Assembly (NCBI GenBank): GCA_024641665.1
Contig: JAHECP010000041.1
Location: 1-35,681, forward strand
Direction: 5' to 3'
DNA length: 35,681 nt
Source of the DNA: Acidobacteriota bacterium
GTDB taxonomy: Bacteria; Acidobacteriota; Vicinamibacteria; Vicinamibacterales; JAHECP01
Positions 1 through 12,200 of this stretch are shown piece by piece. Below the pieces are notes generated by a model that was not told where the DNA came from, did no database searches, and was given only the letters and a program-made list of their open reading frames with translations. A program made the position numbers and the translations under genes. Positions within the stretch are counted from its first letter, which is position 1; the number at the start of each line of letters is the position of its first letter.

Positions 1-1
1 C

Positions 2-598
2 ACGACGGGATGGATCACGCGCGACGCGCCGTCGGTGGCCGCCGCCCCGCGCGGGCGCGTCTCGCGCACCGCGCCGCGGCCGGCGGCCTTCGCGATCCAG
101 GTGGGGGCGCTGGCCAATCCCGAGAGTGCCGAGATCCTGCGGGCGCGCGTCGCCTCGCTCGGCTACGACGTCTACGTGCTCGCGCCGGAGCCGGGCGCGC
201 CAACGCCGCTCCACCGGGTCAGGATTCGCGGCTACCGCTCGCGCGCCGACGCCAACCAGGCCGCCCCGGCGGTCGAACAGGCGCTGGGCGCGAAGGTCTG
301 GGTCACCGAGGACGCGAACGCGCCGCGGCACGCGGCCGCGCCGGTCGCGACCGCCGGCCCGTTCGTCGTGCAGGTGGCGGCGCTCGCAGACGCCGATCGC
401 GCCGGGCGGCTCGTCGAGCAGTTGAAGGGGCTCGGCTACGCCCCGTATCTGCACCCGCCGCAGCCGGGCGCGCGCGACGCGCTCTACCGCGTCGGGGTCG
501 GGCCGTACCAGACGCTCGACGCCGCCCGTGCGGCGGGCGCGGCCATCGAACGGCAGCTCGGCATCAAGGTGTGGATCACCCGCGGCTCAGGAGAGTAG
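2..598 (+). CDS. SPOR-domain repeat protein, 3' part only
   Basis: The reading frame is open from the left edge, so the true start lies outside the window. Two SPOR-type repeats are visible, at about bases 89-310 (beginning AFAIQVGAL, ending KVWVTED) and 359-587 (beginning PFVVQVAAL, ending KVWITRG). Each follows the beta-alpha-beta-beta-alpha-beta pattern, with a central GYxxY and a YRVxVGPYxT-like segment. The first residues in the window, GWITRD, match the end of a repeat, so a third copy probably lies upstream. SPOR domains bind septal peptidoglycan lacking stem peptides, so an envelope or division role is likely. The upstream catalytic part, if any, cannot be seen. The stop is 3 bp from the intergenic repeat element. 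Confidence 0.8.
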   Translation, partial: TTGWITRDAPSVAAAPRGRVSRTAPRPAAFAIQVGALANPESAEILRARVASLGYDVYVLAPEPGAPTPLHRVRIRGYRSRADANQAAPAVEQALGAKVWVTEDANAPRHAAAPVATAGPFVVQVAALADADRAGRLVEQLKGLGYAPYLHPPQPGARDALYRVGVGPYQTLDAARAAGAAIERQLGIKVWITRGSGE

Positions 599-601
599 CG
601 T

Positions 602-780
602 AGGCCGCGCACAGCGCGGCCCGCGTCCCTCGACTCCGCTCGGGACGCCCTGAGCGACGCCGAAGGGCGAGGGAGCGGCGCGGGGCGATGGGGTCCCCGC
701 AATTCGGCAAACTCAGGGCGCTCTGAGCGAGGTCGAAGAGCGCGAGCGACCGAGCCGGGGTGTGGGGCGGAGCCCCACGT
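602..780 (-). repeat. Composite intergenic repeat, long copy with two inserts
   Basis: Read on the minus strand, this matches the 92-bp element at 33282-33373 along its whole length except for two extra blocks, at 699-740 (42 bp) and 623-666 (44 bp). Both ends are hairpins: GTGGGGC/GCCCCAC (762-768 and 772-778) and GGCCGCGC/GCGCGGCC (603-610 and 614-621). It fills the gap between two convergent stop codons (598 and 784). The two inserts resemble each other, with 23 of 29 bases matching over their first 29 positions, and insert 623-666 is itself nearly palindromic. Confidence 0.85.
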
Positions 781-783
781 GGG

Positions 784-1281
784 TTAGGGCGCGGTGAGCA
801 CGAGACGGACGGGCAGCTGGTACGCGCCGGCGGCGCCGGCCCGCAGCGTGAAGCGCAGCCGGCCGTCCCGCTTGCCGCTGCCCATCCAGCGCCCGGCGAC
901 CGACGGCGCGCTCGGCACGAGCTGCCCGGTCGAGACGCCCTCGCCCTCGCCGTCGAAGGTGACGAGCGCATCGACATCGGCCGCCCCGCCGGGCCCGTCG
1001 ATCCAGCGCTCGGGCTCGACGGTCAGCACCACTTCCCCGTCGCGACGCGTGCGCGCCGCCGCCGAGAACTGAAGCTCCGCGGTGGCCGACGACCCGCCGG
1101 CGGGCAGATCGAACTGCAGCTGGTAGCTGGACACGCGCAGCACCGTCCGGGCGTGGACCTCCACGTGCACCTGCACCGTCGCGCTGGCCGACGCGTCCGC
1201 CCAGACAGGCGCCGCCGCGACCGCGAGGATCGCGAACGAGAGCGCCGCAAGGCGAGCCGGTCGAGTGGGGAGCCCGAACAT
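784..1281 (-). CDS. Small secreted protein of unknown function, possibly beta-sandwich
   Basis: This 165-aa protein has a clear signal peptide (residues 1 to about 28: basic start, then hydrophobic stretch ending VWA-DAS). The mature part is rich in alternating polar and hydrophobic residues, with several predicted beta strands and an ending like YQLPVRLVLTAP. That pattern recalls spore-coat-U or pilin-like secreted beta-sandwich proteins, but I recognise no diagnostic motif and assign no function. The ATG at 1281 is preferred over the further upstream start because it puts the signal peptide at the N-terminus. A possible promoter on the minus strand is TTGGTC (1322-1327) and TACCAT (1299-1304) with a 17-bp spacer. 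Confidence 0.65.
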   Translation of the reverse strand: MFGLPTRPARLAALSFAILAVAAAPVWADASASATVQVHVEVHARTVLRVSSYQLQFDLPAGGSSATAELQFSAAARTRRDGEVVLTVEPERWIDGPGGAADVDALVTFDGEGEGVSTGQLVPSAPSVAGRWMGSGKRDGRLRFTLRAGAAGAYQLPVRLVLTAP

Positions 1282-1448
1282 GGTGCCGCTGTCTGGATAT
1301 GGTAAGGGCTTGACGGCCCAAGACCAATGCATTCAACGACATACGGACACATGACAGGAGGCGACAACAGCTCTCTCCAACGTGCACGACACGGCAGATC
1401 GAGCCCTCGCCGCGAGCGGGTGGCCCTCCCGAGCCGCCCGAACGGCCG

Positions 1449-1494
1449 TGCTAAAATGTCGTTCTGCCCGATCAGGGCGCCCGCGCGCGGGCGC
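1449..1494 (+). promoter_or_regulatory. Extended -10 promoter and leader palindrome of the ABC-F gene
   Basis: TGC followed by TAAAAT (1449-1457) fits an extended -10 promoter; no good -35 box is visible. The leader that follows contains a perfect 18-bp palindrome, GCGCCCGCG and its complement, at 1477-1494. It would fold in the RNA about 30 nt before the start codon. Confidence 0.4.
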
Positions 1495-1525
1495 TTGCGC
1501 ACACCCTGGCGGTCCTGAGTCCCCG

Positions 1526-3517
<1,992 letters not shown>

Positions 3518-3765
3518 GAGCCGGGGCCGGACGAGGTCTCGCGCTCGCCGGCGGGACCCGGGGCCCGGCGGATTCCCACCGCGGGCGCCCGCCCAGCTGG
3601 CTTCAATACCGTCAGCGGATTGCAATATTGTGATCAGATGCCTGCCGATCCGGCGGGCCCGGTGAGGCTCTCCTGTCGATTCTCGCTGAAATCCGGCCGT
3701 CGGGGCTGGGTACAGCGTTTGCCCTGCCGATCGGCTGGAGCGTGGTCTGCGAGCGCGACGGCTTT

Positions 3766-3789
3766 GGTGCGGCCCGCGCGGGCCGCACC
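3766..3789. promoter_or_regulatory. Perfect 24-bp palindrome, candidate operator
   Basis: The half-site GGTGCGGCCCGC is followed directly by its exact reverse complement. It ends 36 bp upstream of the -35 box of the sensor kinase promoter, a usual place for an activator or repressor dimer. The GGTGC/GCACC ends recall sites bound by NtrC-family regulators, but this is only a resemblance. Confidence 0.45.
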
Positions 3790-3825
3790 GGGCTGATGGC
3801 TCGTAAATCAAAGATGGATAACAGC

Positions 3826-3854
3826 TTGGCGGCATTCGTCGAGCCGATTACAAT
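3826..3854 (+). promoter_or_regulatory. Sigma-70-type promoter of the sensor kinase gene
   Basis: TTGGCG (3826-3831) and TACAAT (3849-3854) are separated by exactly 17 bp. Transcription would begin near 3861, giving a leader of about 37 nt before the ATG at 3898. Its position excludes the longer in-frame start upstream. Confidence 0.65.
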
Positions 3855-3897
3855 ACTCGGGTCTCCGGCGACCTTCGACCTCTTCCGACAGGACGCC

Positions 3898-5088
3898 ATG
3901 CCCGAGCCCAAGCCTCGCACGCCCAAGTCCACGACCGGCGCGGCCCGCCGGGCGCGCGCCGGTCGGGCGCGTGCCGCGGCCGACCTCCCCGTCACGACCG
4001 ATCTGTTCTTCCGGCACATGGTCAACAGCATGCGCAACGGCGTGCTGGCGATCACGCGGGACGGCCGCCTCGCGTTCGCGAACGAGGTGGCGTGCCGTAC
4101 GCTCGGCTGCACGGTCCAGCCGTCCGACATCGGGCGGCCGTTCTTCGACGTGCTGCAGGGCTCGCCCGACATCGTGCGGATCCTGGCCGGCGCGTTCGAG
4201 CTCAGCCACCTGCCGAACCGCGCGGAGCTCCGGCTGAAGCCGTCGGGCAAGGTGATCGGCTACACGCTCTCGCACGTCAGCGACGAGCGCGGCCGCGCGG
4301 TGGGCGCGGCGCTCTTCTTCAAGGACCTGACGCGCGTCGAGCAGATCGAGGAGCGGGAGCGGCTCCGCGATCGGCTGGCGGCGCTCGGCGAGATGGCCGC
4401 GGCGATCGCGCACGAGGTGAAGAACCCGCTCGCGGGCATCGAGGTGATGGCAGGGCTGCTGCGGCGGCAGCTGCCCGACTCGGGCGACGCGCAGGCCATC
4501 CTGAGCGACATCATCAAGGACGCGAAGATGGCGAACGCCATCGTGCTCGAGGTCCTCGAGTTCGTGCGTCCGATCCGGCTGCAGGTCGAGCGCGTGTCGC
4601 TGCCCGAGGTGTTCCAGAACGCGATGGCGATGGCGGAGAGCAAGGTCGCGCGCGGGCGGGTGGAGATCGCCGTCACGCTCGACGCCGACGTGCCGGCGAT
4701 CCAGGGCGACCAGTACCAGCTGCGGCAGTTGTTCACCAATCTCCTCACCAACGCCTTCGAGGCCCTGGGGGGCCGGGGCCACGTCTGGATCCACGGCCGT
4801 CATCTCCGGCTGGAGGACGACGGCGGGCTCGGGACCGACGGCCACGCGTCCGAGGCGGTGATCGTGGAGGTGTCCGACGACGGGCCGGGCCTGCCGGGCG
4901 AGCTGGTGGACCGCATCTTCAGCCCGTTCTTCACCACCAAGCCGCAGGGCTCGGGGCTGGGGCTGGCGATCGTGCGCAAGATCGTGGACGCGCACGACGG
5001 TCGCATCGACGTCACGAAGCGCCCGGGCGGCGGCACGGCGTTCCGGGTGACGTTCCCGCTCGCCGCCGGCCACCCGTTCTTCCAGTAG
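3898..5088 (+). CDS. Soluble NtrB-type PAS sensor histidine kinase
   Basis: This 396-aa protein lacks membrane segments. A basic, disordered N-terminus (1-30) is followed by a PAS-like domain (about 35-145), a coiled linker, then a HisKA dimerisation domain with AHEVKNPLAG (phospho-acceptor His172) and a HATPase_c domain with the N box around Asn285, G1 SDDGPGLPG (about 327) and G2 GSGLGLAI (about 351). The architecture matches NtrB/AtoS-type kinases that phosphorylate sigma-54 activators, and the next gene, 48 bp downstream, encodes one. The stimulus must be cytoplasmic or sensed through a partner. AGGA at 3890-3893 precedes the ATG at 3898. No heme or flavin ligand is obvious in the PAS region. 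Confidence 0.9.
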   Translation: MPEPKPRTPKSTTGAARRARAGRARAAADLPVTTDLFFRHMVNSMRNGVLAITRDGRLAFANEVACRTLGCTVQPSDIGRPFFDVLQGSPDIVRILAGAFELSHLPNRAELRLKPSGKVIGYTLSHVSDERGRAVGAALFFKDLTRVEQIEERERLRDRLAALGEMAAAIAHEVKNPLAGIEVMAGLLRRQLPDSGDAQAILSDIIKDAKMANAIVLEVLEFVRPIRLQVERVSLPEVFQNAMAMAESKVARGRVEIAVTLDADVPAIQGDQYQLRQLFTNLLTNAFEALGGRGHVWIHGRHLRLEDDGGLGTDGHASEAVIVEVSDDGPGLPGELVDRIFSPFFTTKPQGSGLGLAIVRKIVDAHDGRIDVTKRPGGGTAFRVTFPLAAGHPFFQ

Positions 5089-5136
5089 GGCCGGGGGCGG
5101 GGACGAGCGGACATCGGGGAGAAAGGTCGGAGAGCG

Positions 5137-6540
<1,404 letters not shown>

Positions 6541-6541
6541 G

Positions 6542-6589
6542 TATAATGGGGCAACCTCGGTCCGTCCTTTCGCCACACGGAGGTTGCCC
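6542..6589 (+). promoter_or_regulatory. -10 box and dyad overlapping the beta-lactamase-like gene's RBS
   Basis: A perfect TATAAT (6542-6547) without a clear -35 box lies just after the sigma-54 activator gene. GGGCAACCTC (6549-6558) and GAGGTTGCCC (6580-6589) form a 10-bp perfect stem with a 21-nt loop. The right arm covers four of the five bases of the ribosome-binding site GGAGG (6579-6583) and ends next to the ATG at 6590. It could be a DNA operator or, in longer transcripts, an RNA structure that hides the ribosome-binding site. Confidence 0.55.
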
Positions 6590-7657
6590 ATGCCTGCACG
6601 CCGTGCGCGACGGATTCTCCCTCCGTTCGGCCTGATCCTCCTCCTTGTCGTCGGACTGCTGGGCGGGACCCTGGCGGCGCAGGACGTCTATCCGGGCCGG
6701 TCCTGGGAGCACGTCTCGCCACCCGAGGCCGCCGGCTGGTCCAGCGAAGGCCTCAAGGCGGCGCGGGACTACGCCGCCACGATCAACACCGAAGCCGTCA
6801 TGATCGTCGCCGGCGGCCGCGTGGTCGACGAATGGGGCCCGACCTCGACCCGCTTCAATATCCACTCGATCCGCAAGAGCCTGCTCAGCGCGCTCTACGG
6901 CATCCACGTCGCCGACGGCGAGATCGACCTGTCGAAGACGATGGCCGATCTCGGCATCGACGACAACGCGCCGTCGCTCACCGACGAGGAGAAGCAGGCG
7001 ACCGTCCACGACCTGCTGAAGGCGCGATCGGGCGTCTACCATCCGGCGCTGTACGAGACGGCCGCCATGGCCGCCGCGAGGCCGCCGCGCCACAGCCACC
7101 CGCCCGGCACGTTCTGGTACTACAATAACTGGGACTTCAACGCGCTCGGCTTCATCTTCGAGCACCTGACGAAGACGAACCTGTTCCGCGACTTCCAGGC
7201 GCGCATCGCCGATCCCATCGGCATGGAGGACTTCCGGATCGAGGACACCGAGTACGTGAGCGGGGCGGACTCGGTCTATCCCGCCTACCCGTTCCGGCTG
7301 ACCGCGCGGGACATGGCGCGCTTCGGCCTGCTCTTCCTGCGGCACGGGCGCTGGGGCTGGCGGCAGATCGTGCCGGCGGACTGGGTGGCCGACTCGGTGA
7401 CGTCCTACTCCGACGCCGGCCCGTCCGGCGGCTACGGGTACCTGTGGTGGATCGCCGTCGACGGCCGGCATTTCCCGGGCGTCTCGCTGCCCGATGGCAG
7501 CTACTCGGCGCGCGGCGCCGGCGGTCACTACATCCTGGTCATCCCCGCCGACGACCTCGTCATCGTCCACCGCGTCAACACGGACATCCAGGGACGGTCA
7601 GTCAGCGCGGCGGAGTTCGGCCATCTGCTCAAGCTGATTCTCGACGCACGGAAATGA
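6590..7657 (+). CDS. Secreted serine beta-lactamase-like hydrolase
   Basis: This 355-aa protein starts with a signal peptide (1 to about 33, a leucine-rich core ending TLAAQ). The catalytic SxxK motif is SIRK (Ser93, Lys96) inside HSIRKSLLSALYG. The YxN motif is in WYYNN (Tyr177-Asn180). The third motif region is GAGGHYILVIP near the C-terminus. This is the class C/esterase-type penicillin-binding fold (COG1680), which includes D-aminopeptidases, esterases and DD-peptidases; the true substrate cannot be inferred. GGAGG at 6579-6583, with a 6-bp spacer, selects the ATG at 6590 over an upstream TTG. It converges with the CapA-type gene on a shared terminator. Confidence 0.88.
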   Translation: MPARRARRILPPFGLILLLVVGLLGGTLAAQDVYPGRSWEHVSPPEAAGWSSEGLKAARDYAATINTEAVMIVAGGRVVDEWGPTSTRFNIHSIRKSLLSALYGIHVADGEIDLSKTMADLGIDDNAPSLTDEEKQATVHDLLKARSGVYHPALYETAAMAAARPPRHSHPPGTFWYYNNWDFNALGFIFEHLTKTNLFRDFQARIADPIGMEDFRIEDTEYVSGADSVYPAYPFRLTARDMARFGLLFLRHGRWGWRQIVPADWVADSVTSYSDAGPSGGYGYLWWIAVDGRHFPGVSLPDGSYSARGAGGHYILVIPADDLVIVHRVNTDIQGRSVSAAEFGHLLKLILDARK

Positions 7658-7665
7658 GGACGAGG

Positions 7666-7700
7666 GACGGGAGCCCCATGGAGATCTGAGGGGCTCCGTC
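7666..7700. terminator. Bidirectional terminator between convergent genes
   Basis: GGAGCCCC (7670-7677) pairs with GGGGCTCC (7690-7697), and GAC/GTC extends the stem after a one-base bulge. The rightward direction is followed by TGTTT. It sits between the stops of the serine hydrolase and the CapA-type gene. Confidence 0.65.
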
Positions 7701-7704
7701 TGTT

Positions 7705-9063
7705 TCACTGCGGGAGCGTCACGCGGCCGATCCCCTTTTCCATCGTGATGGTCGTGCCGAAGGGCTTCGACCGCTCGACGAGGTTCGCCAGGATCTTCGC
7801 CGCGAGGTCTGGCGGCGCGAGCATCGGGCGGCCGCGCTCGGCCGGCGGCTCCCCGAAGCCGAGCGTGATGGGGTGCAGTTCCAACCCGGCGAGCCGGCCC
7901 CCCTGCCACGTCGCCAGTGCCACGACCGACTGCCAGATCTCCGGGTCCGCCGGAAAGCTCCGGGTGCCGCCGGCGGATCGGGCGTCGTCGAAGTCGGCCG
8001 GCTGCGCGAGGGGGCCGAGATGGTACGGCTCGTAGTTCTCGCTCGGGAAGCGCTCCAGCGTTTCGTTCTCGAAGATGAAGTCCCCGAGACTGTACAGGAT
8101 CGGCGTGTCCTTGTAGATCTCGATGCCGCGCAGCACGTGCGGGCCCTGGCCCGTGACGACGTCGGCGCCCGCGTCCACGGCCGCGTGGGCGAAGGTAACG
8201 AGGAAGTCGGCGGGTCGCGTCCGGTCGCCGGTCTGCCCCTCGTGGGCGTGGACGGCGACGATGACGTAGTCCGCGAGCCGGTGGGCGCTGCTGACGACGG
8301 CCGTGATCTCGTCGACGTCCTCCCTGAGCGGCTCAGTGCGCACGCCGGGCGGGTCGCCGACGACGAATCGGCTGCCGAGCATCTGCAGGCTGTCGCCCGT
8401 CTCCGGCGCGCGCAGGCCCAGCTCCTTCATGGTTGCCCGCAGGCCCTCGAGGCGCTCGCGAGACACGACGTAGGTCGTGGTGAAACGCAGCGGGTTGAGG
8501 CCCGGGCGCGCCGGCATGTCACCACGCGTGCGGCCTGCCCGCGCGTGGTCGGGAAAGGTGGACGCGACCGAGATCAGCGCGACGCGCGCCTTCGCGGTCT
8601 CCAGGAACTTCGCTTCCCGCGCCTCCGGCAGGCTGTCGCCCACGCCGGCCTGCACGAGACCCGCCTCGGCGACGTACTTCGTCGTCAGCTGCATGCCCAG
8701 CACGCCGTAGTCGCCCTGGTGGTTGTTGGCGCGCGACACCAGGTCGAAGCCCGCCCAGACGAGCTCCTTCACCAGGGCCGGATCGGCCCGCATGTAGGTG
8801 CCGCCGCTCTCGTTCATGGGGTACGGCTCGTAGTCGTGGAAGAGCATCTCCAGGTTGGTGAACGCCACGTCGGCGCCCCGCACGAGGTCGATCAGCCTCA
8901 GGAACGGGGCCTCCTGGTAGACGGACAGTCGCCGGGTGATGATCGAGTCGCCCGTGAGCGCCATCGTGAGCGAGGAACCGGCGGGCGGGGCCTGCGGGGC
9001 GGCGGCGAGCGTGATCGCCGAGACGCCGAGTGCCAGGGCGAATGTCAGCCAACGGCCTCTCAT
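7705..9063 (-). CDS. Secreted CapA-family (poly-gamma-glutamate synthesis-like) metallophosphatase-fold protein
   Basis: This 452-aa protein has a signal peptide (1 to about 22). The CapA/PGA_cap signature follows: GDS (38-40), NLE (70-72), RANNHQGDYG (111-120), a VHAHEG segment near residue 270, then GQGPHVLRGIEIY and ILYSLGDFIFE near 305-325. In the family these His/Asp/Asn residues form a calcineurin-like metal site. CapA proteins take part in poly-gamma-glutamate capsule export, but many stand-alone members are of unknown role, and no capB or capC lies nearby. The ATG at 9063 follows GGAGG with a spacer of about 6 bp. The gene lies downstream of the receptor cluster but has its own promoter. 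Confidence 0.85.
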   Translation of the reverse strand: MRGRWLTFALALGVSAITLAAAPQAPPAGSSLTMALTGDSIITRRLSVYQEAPFLRLIDLVRGADVAFTNLEMLFHDYEPYPMNESGGTYMRADPALVKELVWAGFDLVSRANNHQGDYGVLGMQLTTKYVAEAGLVQAGVGDSLPEAREAKFLETAKARVALISVASTFPDHARAGRTRGDMPARPGLNPLRFTTTYVVSRERLEGLRATMKELGLRAPETGDSLQMLGSRFVVGDPPGVRTEPLREDVDEITAVVSSAHRLADYVIVAVHAHEGQTGDRTRPADFLVTFAHAAVDAGADVVTGQGPHVLRGIEIYKDTPILYSLGDFIFENETLERFPSENYEPYHLGPLAQPADFDDARSAGGTRSFPADPEIWQSVVALATWQGGRLAGLELHPITLGFGEPPAERGRPMLAPPDLAAKILANLVERSKPFGTTITMEKGIGRVTLPQ

Positions 9064-9111
9064 ACGCGCCTCCTGCAGCTGGGGTGACGAATCCGCGAGT
9101 GTGGCGGGAGA

Positions 9112-9140
9112 ACTCTACAGCCGCAGCGGCCGGGGTGCAA
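9112..9140 (-). promoter_or_regulatory. Sigma-70-type promoter of the CapA-family gene
   Basis: On the minus strand, TTGCAC (9135-9140) and TAGAGT (9112-9117) are spaced by 17 bp. The leader to the ATG at 9063 would be about 40 nt. Confidence 0.55.
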
Positions 9141-9177
9141 CGCGCACCGGCTTGGCGGGCCGGCGTGCCCAAACGCC

Positions 9178-9208
9178 GGGCCGGCCGGGCGTCGAGCCCG
9201 GCCGGCCC
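9178..9208 (-). terminator. Terminator-like hairpin after the first receptor gene
   Basis: GGGCCGGCCGGGC (9178-9190) pairs perfectly with GCCCGGCCGGCCC (9196-9208) around a 5-nt loop, just after the receptor stop at 9226. The following U-tract on the minus strand is weak (GGCGTTTGGG). Confidence 0.65.
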
Positions 9209-9225
9209 CATGATCGCGCGCGGAT

Positions 9226-12200
9226 CTAGAAGCGGAAGACGGTCGTGAGCTGGAACGCGCGCGCCTGCTGGCGGTTGCGCATCAGCAGGAAGTCGGAGCT
9301 CCAGGTCTGGTACGCGCTGTTGTAGCTGAACTGCGTGAAGTCGCCGCCGTTCAGCAGATTCAGGAAGTTGCCCGCCACCTCGACCTGGCGCGAGCCTCCC
9401 AGGTTGATCTTCTTGCCGACCTTCAGGCCGACCGTGTGGATGGCCGGCGACTGGAACTGGCCCGTCCCGCGGTCGTTGTACACGTAGCGGTTCCGCGTGT
9501 TCAGCGGGTTGGTCGCCGTCGTGCCGTTCGGCAGCGTGAACCGCGCGGGGCCGAACACCGCGATCGACGGGTCGTTCGCGGCCAGCCGGTAGAGCGGCGA
9601 GCCGGACCACGGACCCGCCTGGATCGTGTAGGTGGCCGCGACGGTGATGTCCCACGGCGCCAGCCAGACGCCGGCGACGTTGCCGCGGTACTTCATCCAC
9701 GTCGGCCCGTAGCTGAGCGCGTTGCCCGTGTCCGGCAGGCTGTTGCCGTCGTTGTCGCCGCGCGGCATGTACAGGTTCGCGTCGTTGGCGAACGCGTTCG
9801 GCTCGATGAACTTCGCCTTGTCGGTCGGGTTCCACGTGCCCGCCATGTGGTGCCACTGCCGGTTGAACCCGGCCATCAGCTGGAACCCGTGCGACATGTT
9901 CTTCGCGAACGTGATCTCGATCGCCTGGTACTCCAGCGTGCTCCACGTGTTGTTGGTCTGCTGGGTGACACTGCCCTGGTTCGGGTCCACCAGGCCGAAG
10001 CCGCCGAACGCCTGGTTCGGCCCGGACGGGTAGATCCCGTTGACGTCGATCGTCGCCCACATGTCGTGGTAGCTGCGCTTGATCCACGCCACGTCGAGCG
10101 AGCTCTGCCATGGGAACTGCCGCCGGAACCCGATGATGTACTCGTCCAGGTAAGGCTGATGGTTGTGCGCCGAGTCCATCCGGTAGGAGGCGAGGGACGC
10201 TGTGGAACCCGGGGTCACGATCGTCTCGCCGGGCTCGCCCCAGATTCCGTTCAGGTTGTTGTCGTAGATGTCGGTCTGCGTCGCCGTGCCGGCGCCGCCG
10301 AACGTCGTGATGGCGTCACGCCCCATCACCTGCTCGCCCACCCGCACGAAGCTCCCGCGCAGCAGGTTCTTGGCGTCGCTCGTCAGCATGTACGAGAAGC
10401 CCACGCGCGGCTGGATCGTCCACGCGTCCTCCCGCGTGATGTTGAAGAGCAGGTCCTTCCGCTTGACCCAGTCCGCCCGCAGGCCGACGTTGAACGTCAG
10501 CCGCTCGCTCGGCTTCCAGTTGTCCTGCCCGTAGAAGCCCCAGTCCTGGTCGCGCGCCTTCTGCGTCGGAAGGTCCGTCTGGTCGAAGTACCGCCGGTGG
10601 AACGGCACCGTGCCGAGCGACGGGTTGCTGTAGTCGATCGCCGCCCGGTCCTCGAGCACGAATCCGCCGTTCACGTAGTGCGAGATCACGTCGTAGACGT
10701 TCCGCGGCTCGATGAAGAACCCCGTCTGGAACTCGTGCGAGCCCCGCCAGCCTTCCTTGAAGTAGGTGGCGTCGCCGCGGATCATGATGAGCGACGCCAG
10801 CAACTCCGACTCGTCGTAGCGGTTGCCGCTCTGCACGATCAGGTTGTTGCCGCGGATGAGGCCGCCGCTGAGGGCCGCGCCCGAGTACAGGTCGATCTCG
10901 GGCCCCGTTCCCTGGAACCGCGACCACTTGTAGGTCGCCTTGCTGCTGCCGCCCTTGTCGTTGTAGCCGGCCATGAACGACGTCGTGAGGCGCTGGCCCC
11001 ACACCGACGTGATCTTGCCCATGTACAGGTTCCCGCCGTTGCCGTAGACGTTGAGCGGGGCGGCGTAGTACTCCCAGCTGCTCTCCCCGTTGGTCCGGTC
11101 GCGCTGGAACACGCCCTCCAGCTCGTGCGCGCCCATCCGGCCGGTCACCTTCACGTAGGGCTGATAGCCCTCGATCAGGTTGTTGAAGAGCTTCGTATTC
11201 GGGTAGAAGCTCTGGATGTTCGAGACGTTGTTCGCCGTCCGCGCGATCGGCACCTCGACGTTCGAATAGCGCAGCGAGGAGAAGAACCAGACCTTGTCCT
11301 TCCGGACCGGCCCGCCGAACGAGCCGTCGAACTGCTTCACGGCGTTCTGCGCCGGCGTGCCGCCCGTCGACTCGAAGGTGTCCTGGACCGGGAGGCCCTG
11401 TGCGGCCAACGCATTCGTGATCTCCGTCGGCATGGCGAACGAGGTGACGGCGCTCGTGTTGTCGCTGTTCCATTTCAGCGGCTGATACGCGAACCCCGAC
11501 GTGCCGTGGAAACTGTTGCCGCCGCTCTTGGTGATGACGTTGATGGCGAGCCCGGTGCCCATCGGCGTCGAGGCGTCCACCCCGCCCGTCTTCACCTGCG
11601 TGTCCTGGATCATGTCCGACCCCATCTGCACGTAGGTCAGCTGGAAGTCGTTGTAGTTGCCCGCCTGCATGCCCTCGAGCTCCACGACGTGCGCGAAGTG
11701 CTCCGTCGAGTGCCCGAAATACACCATCCGCCCGCTGCCGTCGTCGAACGGCCGCGAGTGCACGCCCGGCGTCATCTCCAGGAAGTCGCTCCAGTTCTTC
11801 CGCGCCGCAATCGGGATCTCTTTCTGGAAGTCGCCCTGGATGTTCAGCACGTTCGACGGCTTCGACACCTCGATCATCGGCGACTCGCCCGAGACCGTGA
11901 TCGTCTCTTCGAGCGACCCGATCTTCATCTGGATGTCCACCTGGAAGTTCGCGCCGGCGCGCAGCAGAATGCCCTCCCGCTTGTGGGTCGCGAACCCGGC
12001 GAGCTCCGCCGTCACGACGTACGTGCCGGGCGAGAGGTTGACGAGGCGGTAGTAGCCTTCCGCGTCGGTGACGGCCGTCGCCGGCCTCAACGCCTCAGGG
12101 CTCACCGCCGTGACGGTCACGCCGGGCAGGACGCCGCCCTGCTCGTCCTTGATGTACCCCCGAATGCTGCCGTCGCCGGTCTGGGCCAGGGCCACGCCCG

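Larger units (their letters stand above)
3518..3897. other. Intergenic region upstream of the two-component genes
   Basis: No convincing gene lies in these 380 bp. The region holds a perfect 24-bp palindrome (3766-3789), a smaller perfect palindrome GCCGATCGGC (3726-3735), an AT-richer patch around CAATATTG (3611-3640), and the promoter of the downstream kinase (3826-3854). No convincing terminator for the ABC-F gene was found. Confidence 0.6.

Noticed and set aside
6590-7657. A beta-lactam resistance gene.
   Set aside because: The motifs show only the broad serine beta-lactamase/esterase fold; substrate and resistance cannot be inferred, and no AmpR-type regulator is adjacent.
7705-9063. 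A capsule or poly-gamma-glutamate biosynthesis operon.
   Set aside because: Only a CapA-like protein is present; no capB, capC or pgsE homologue is near.
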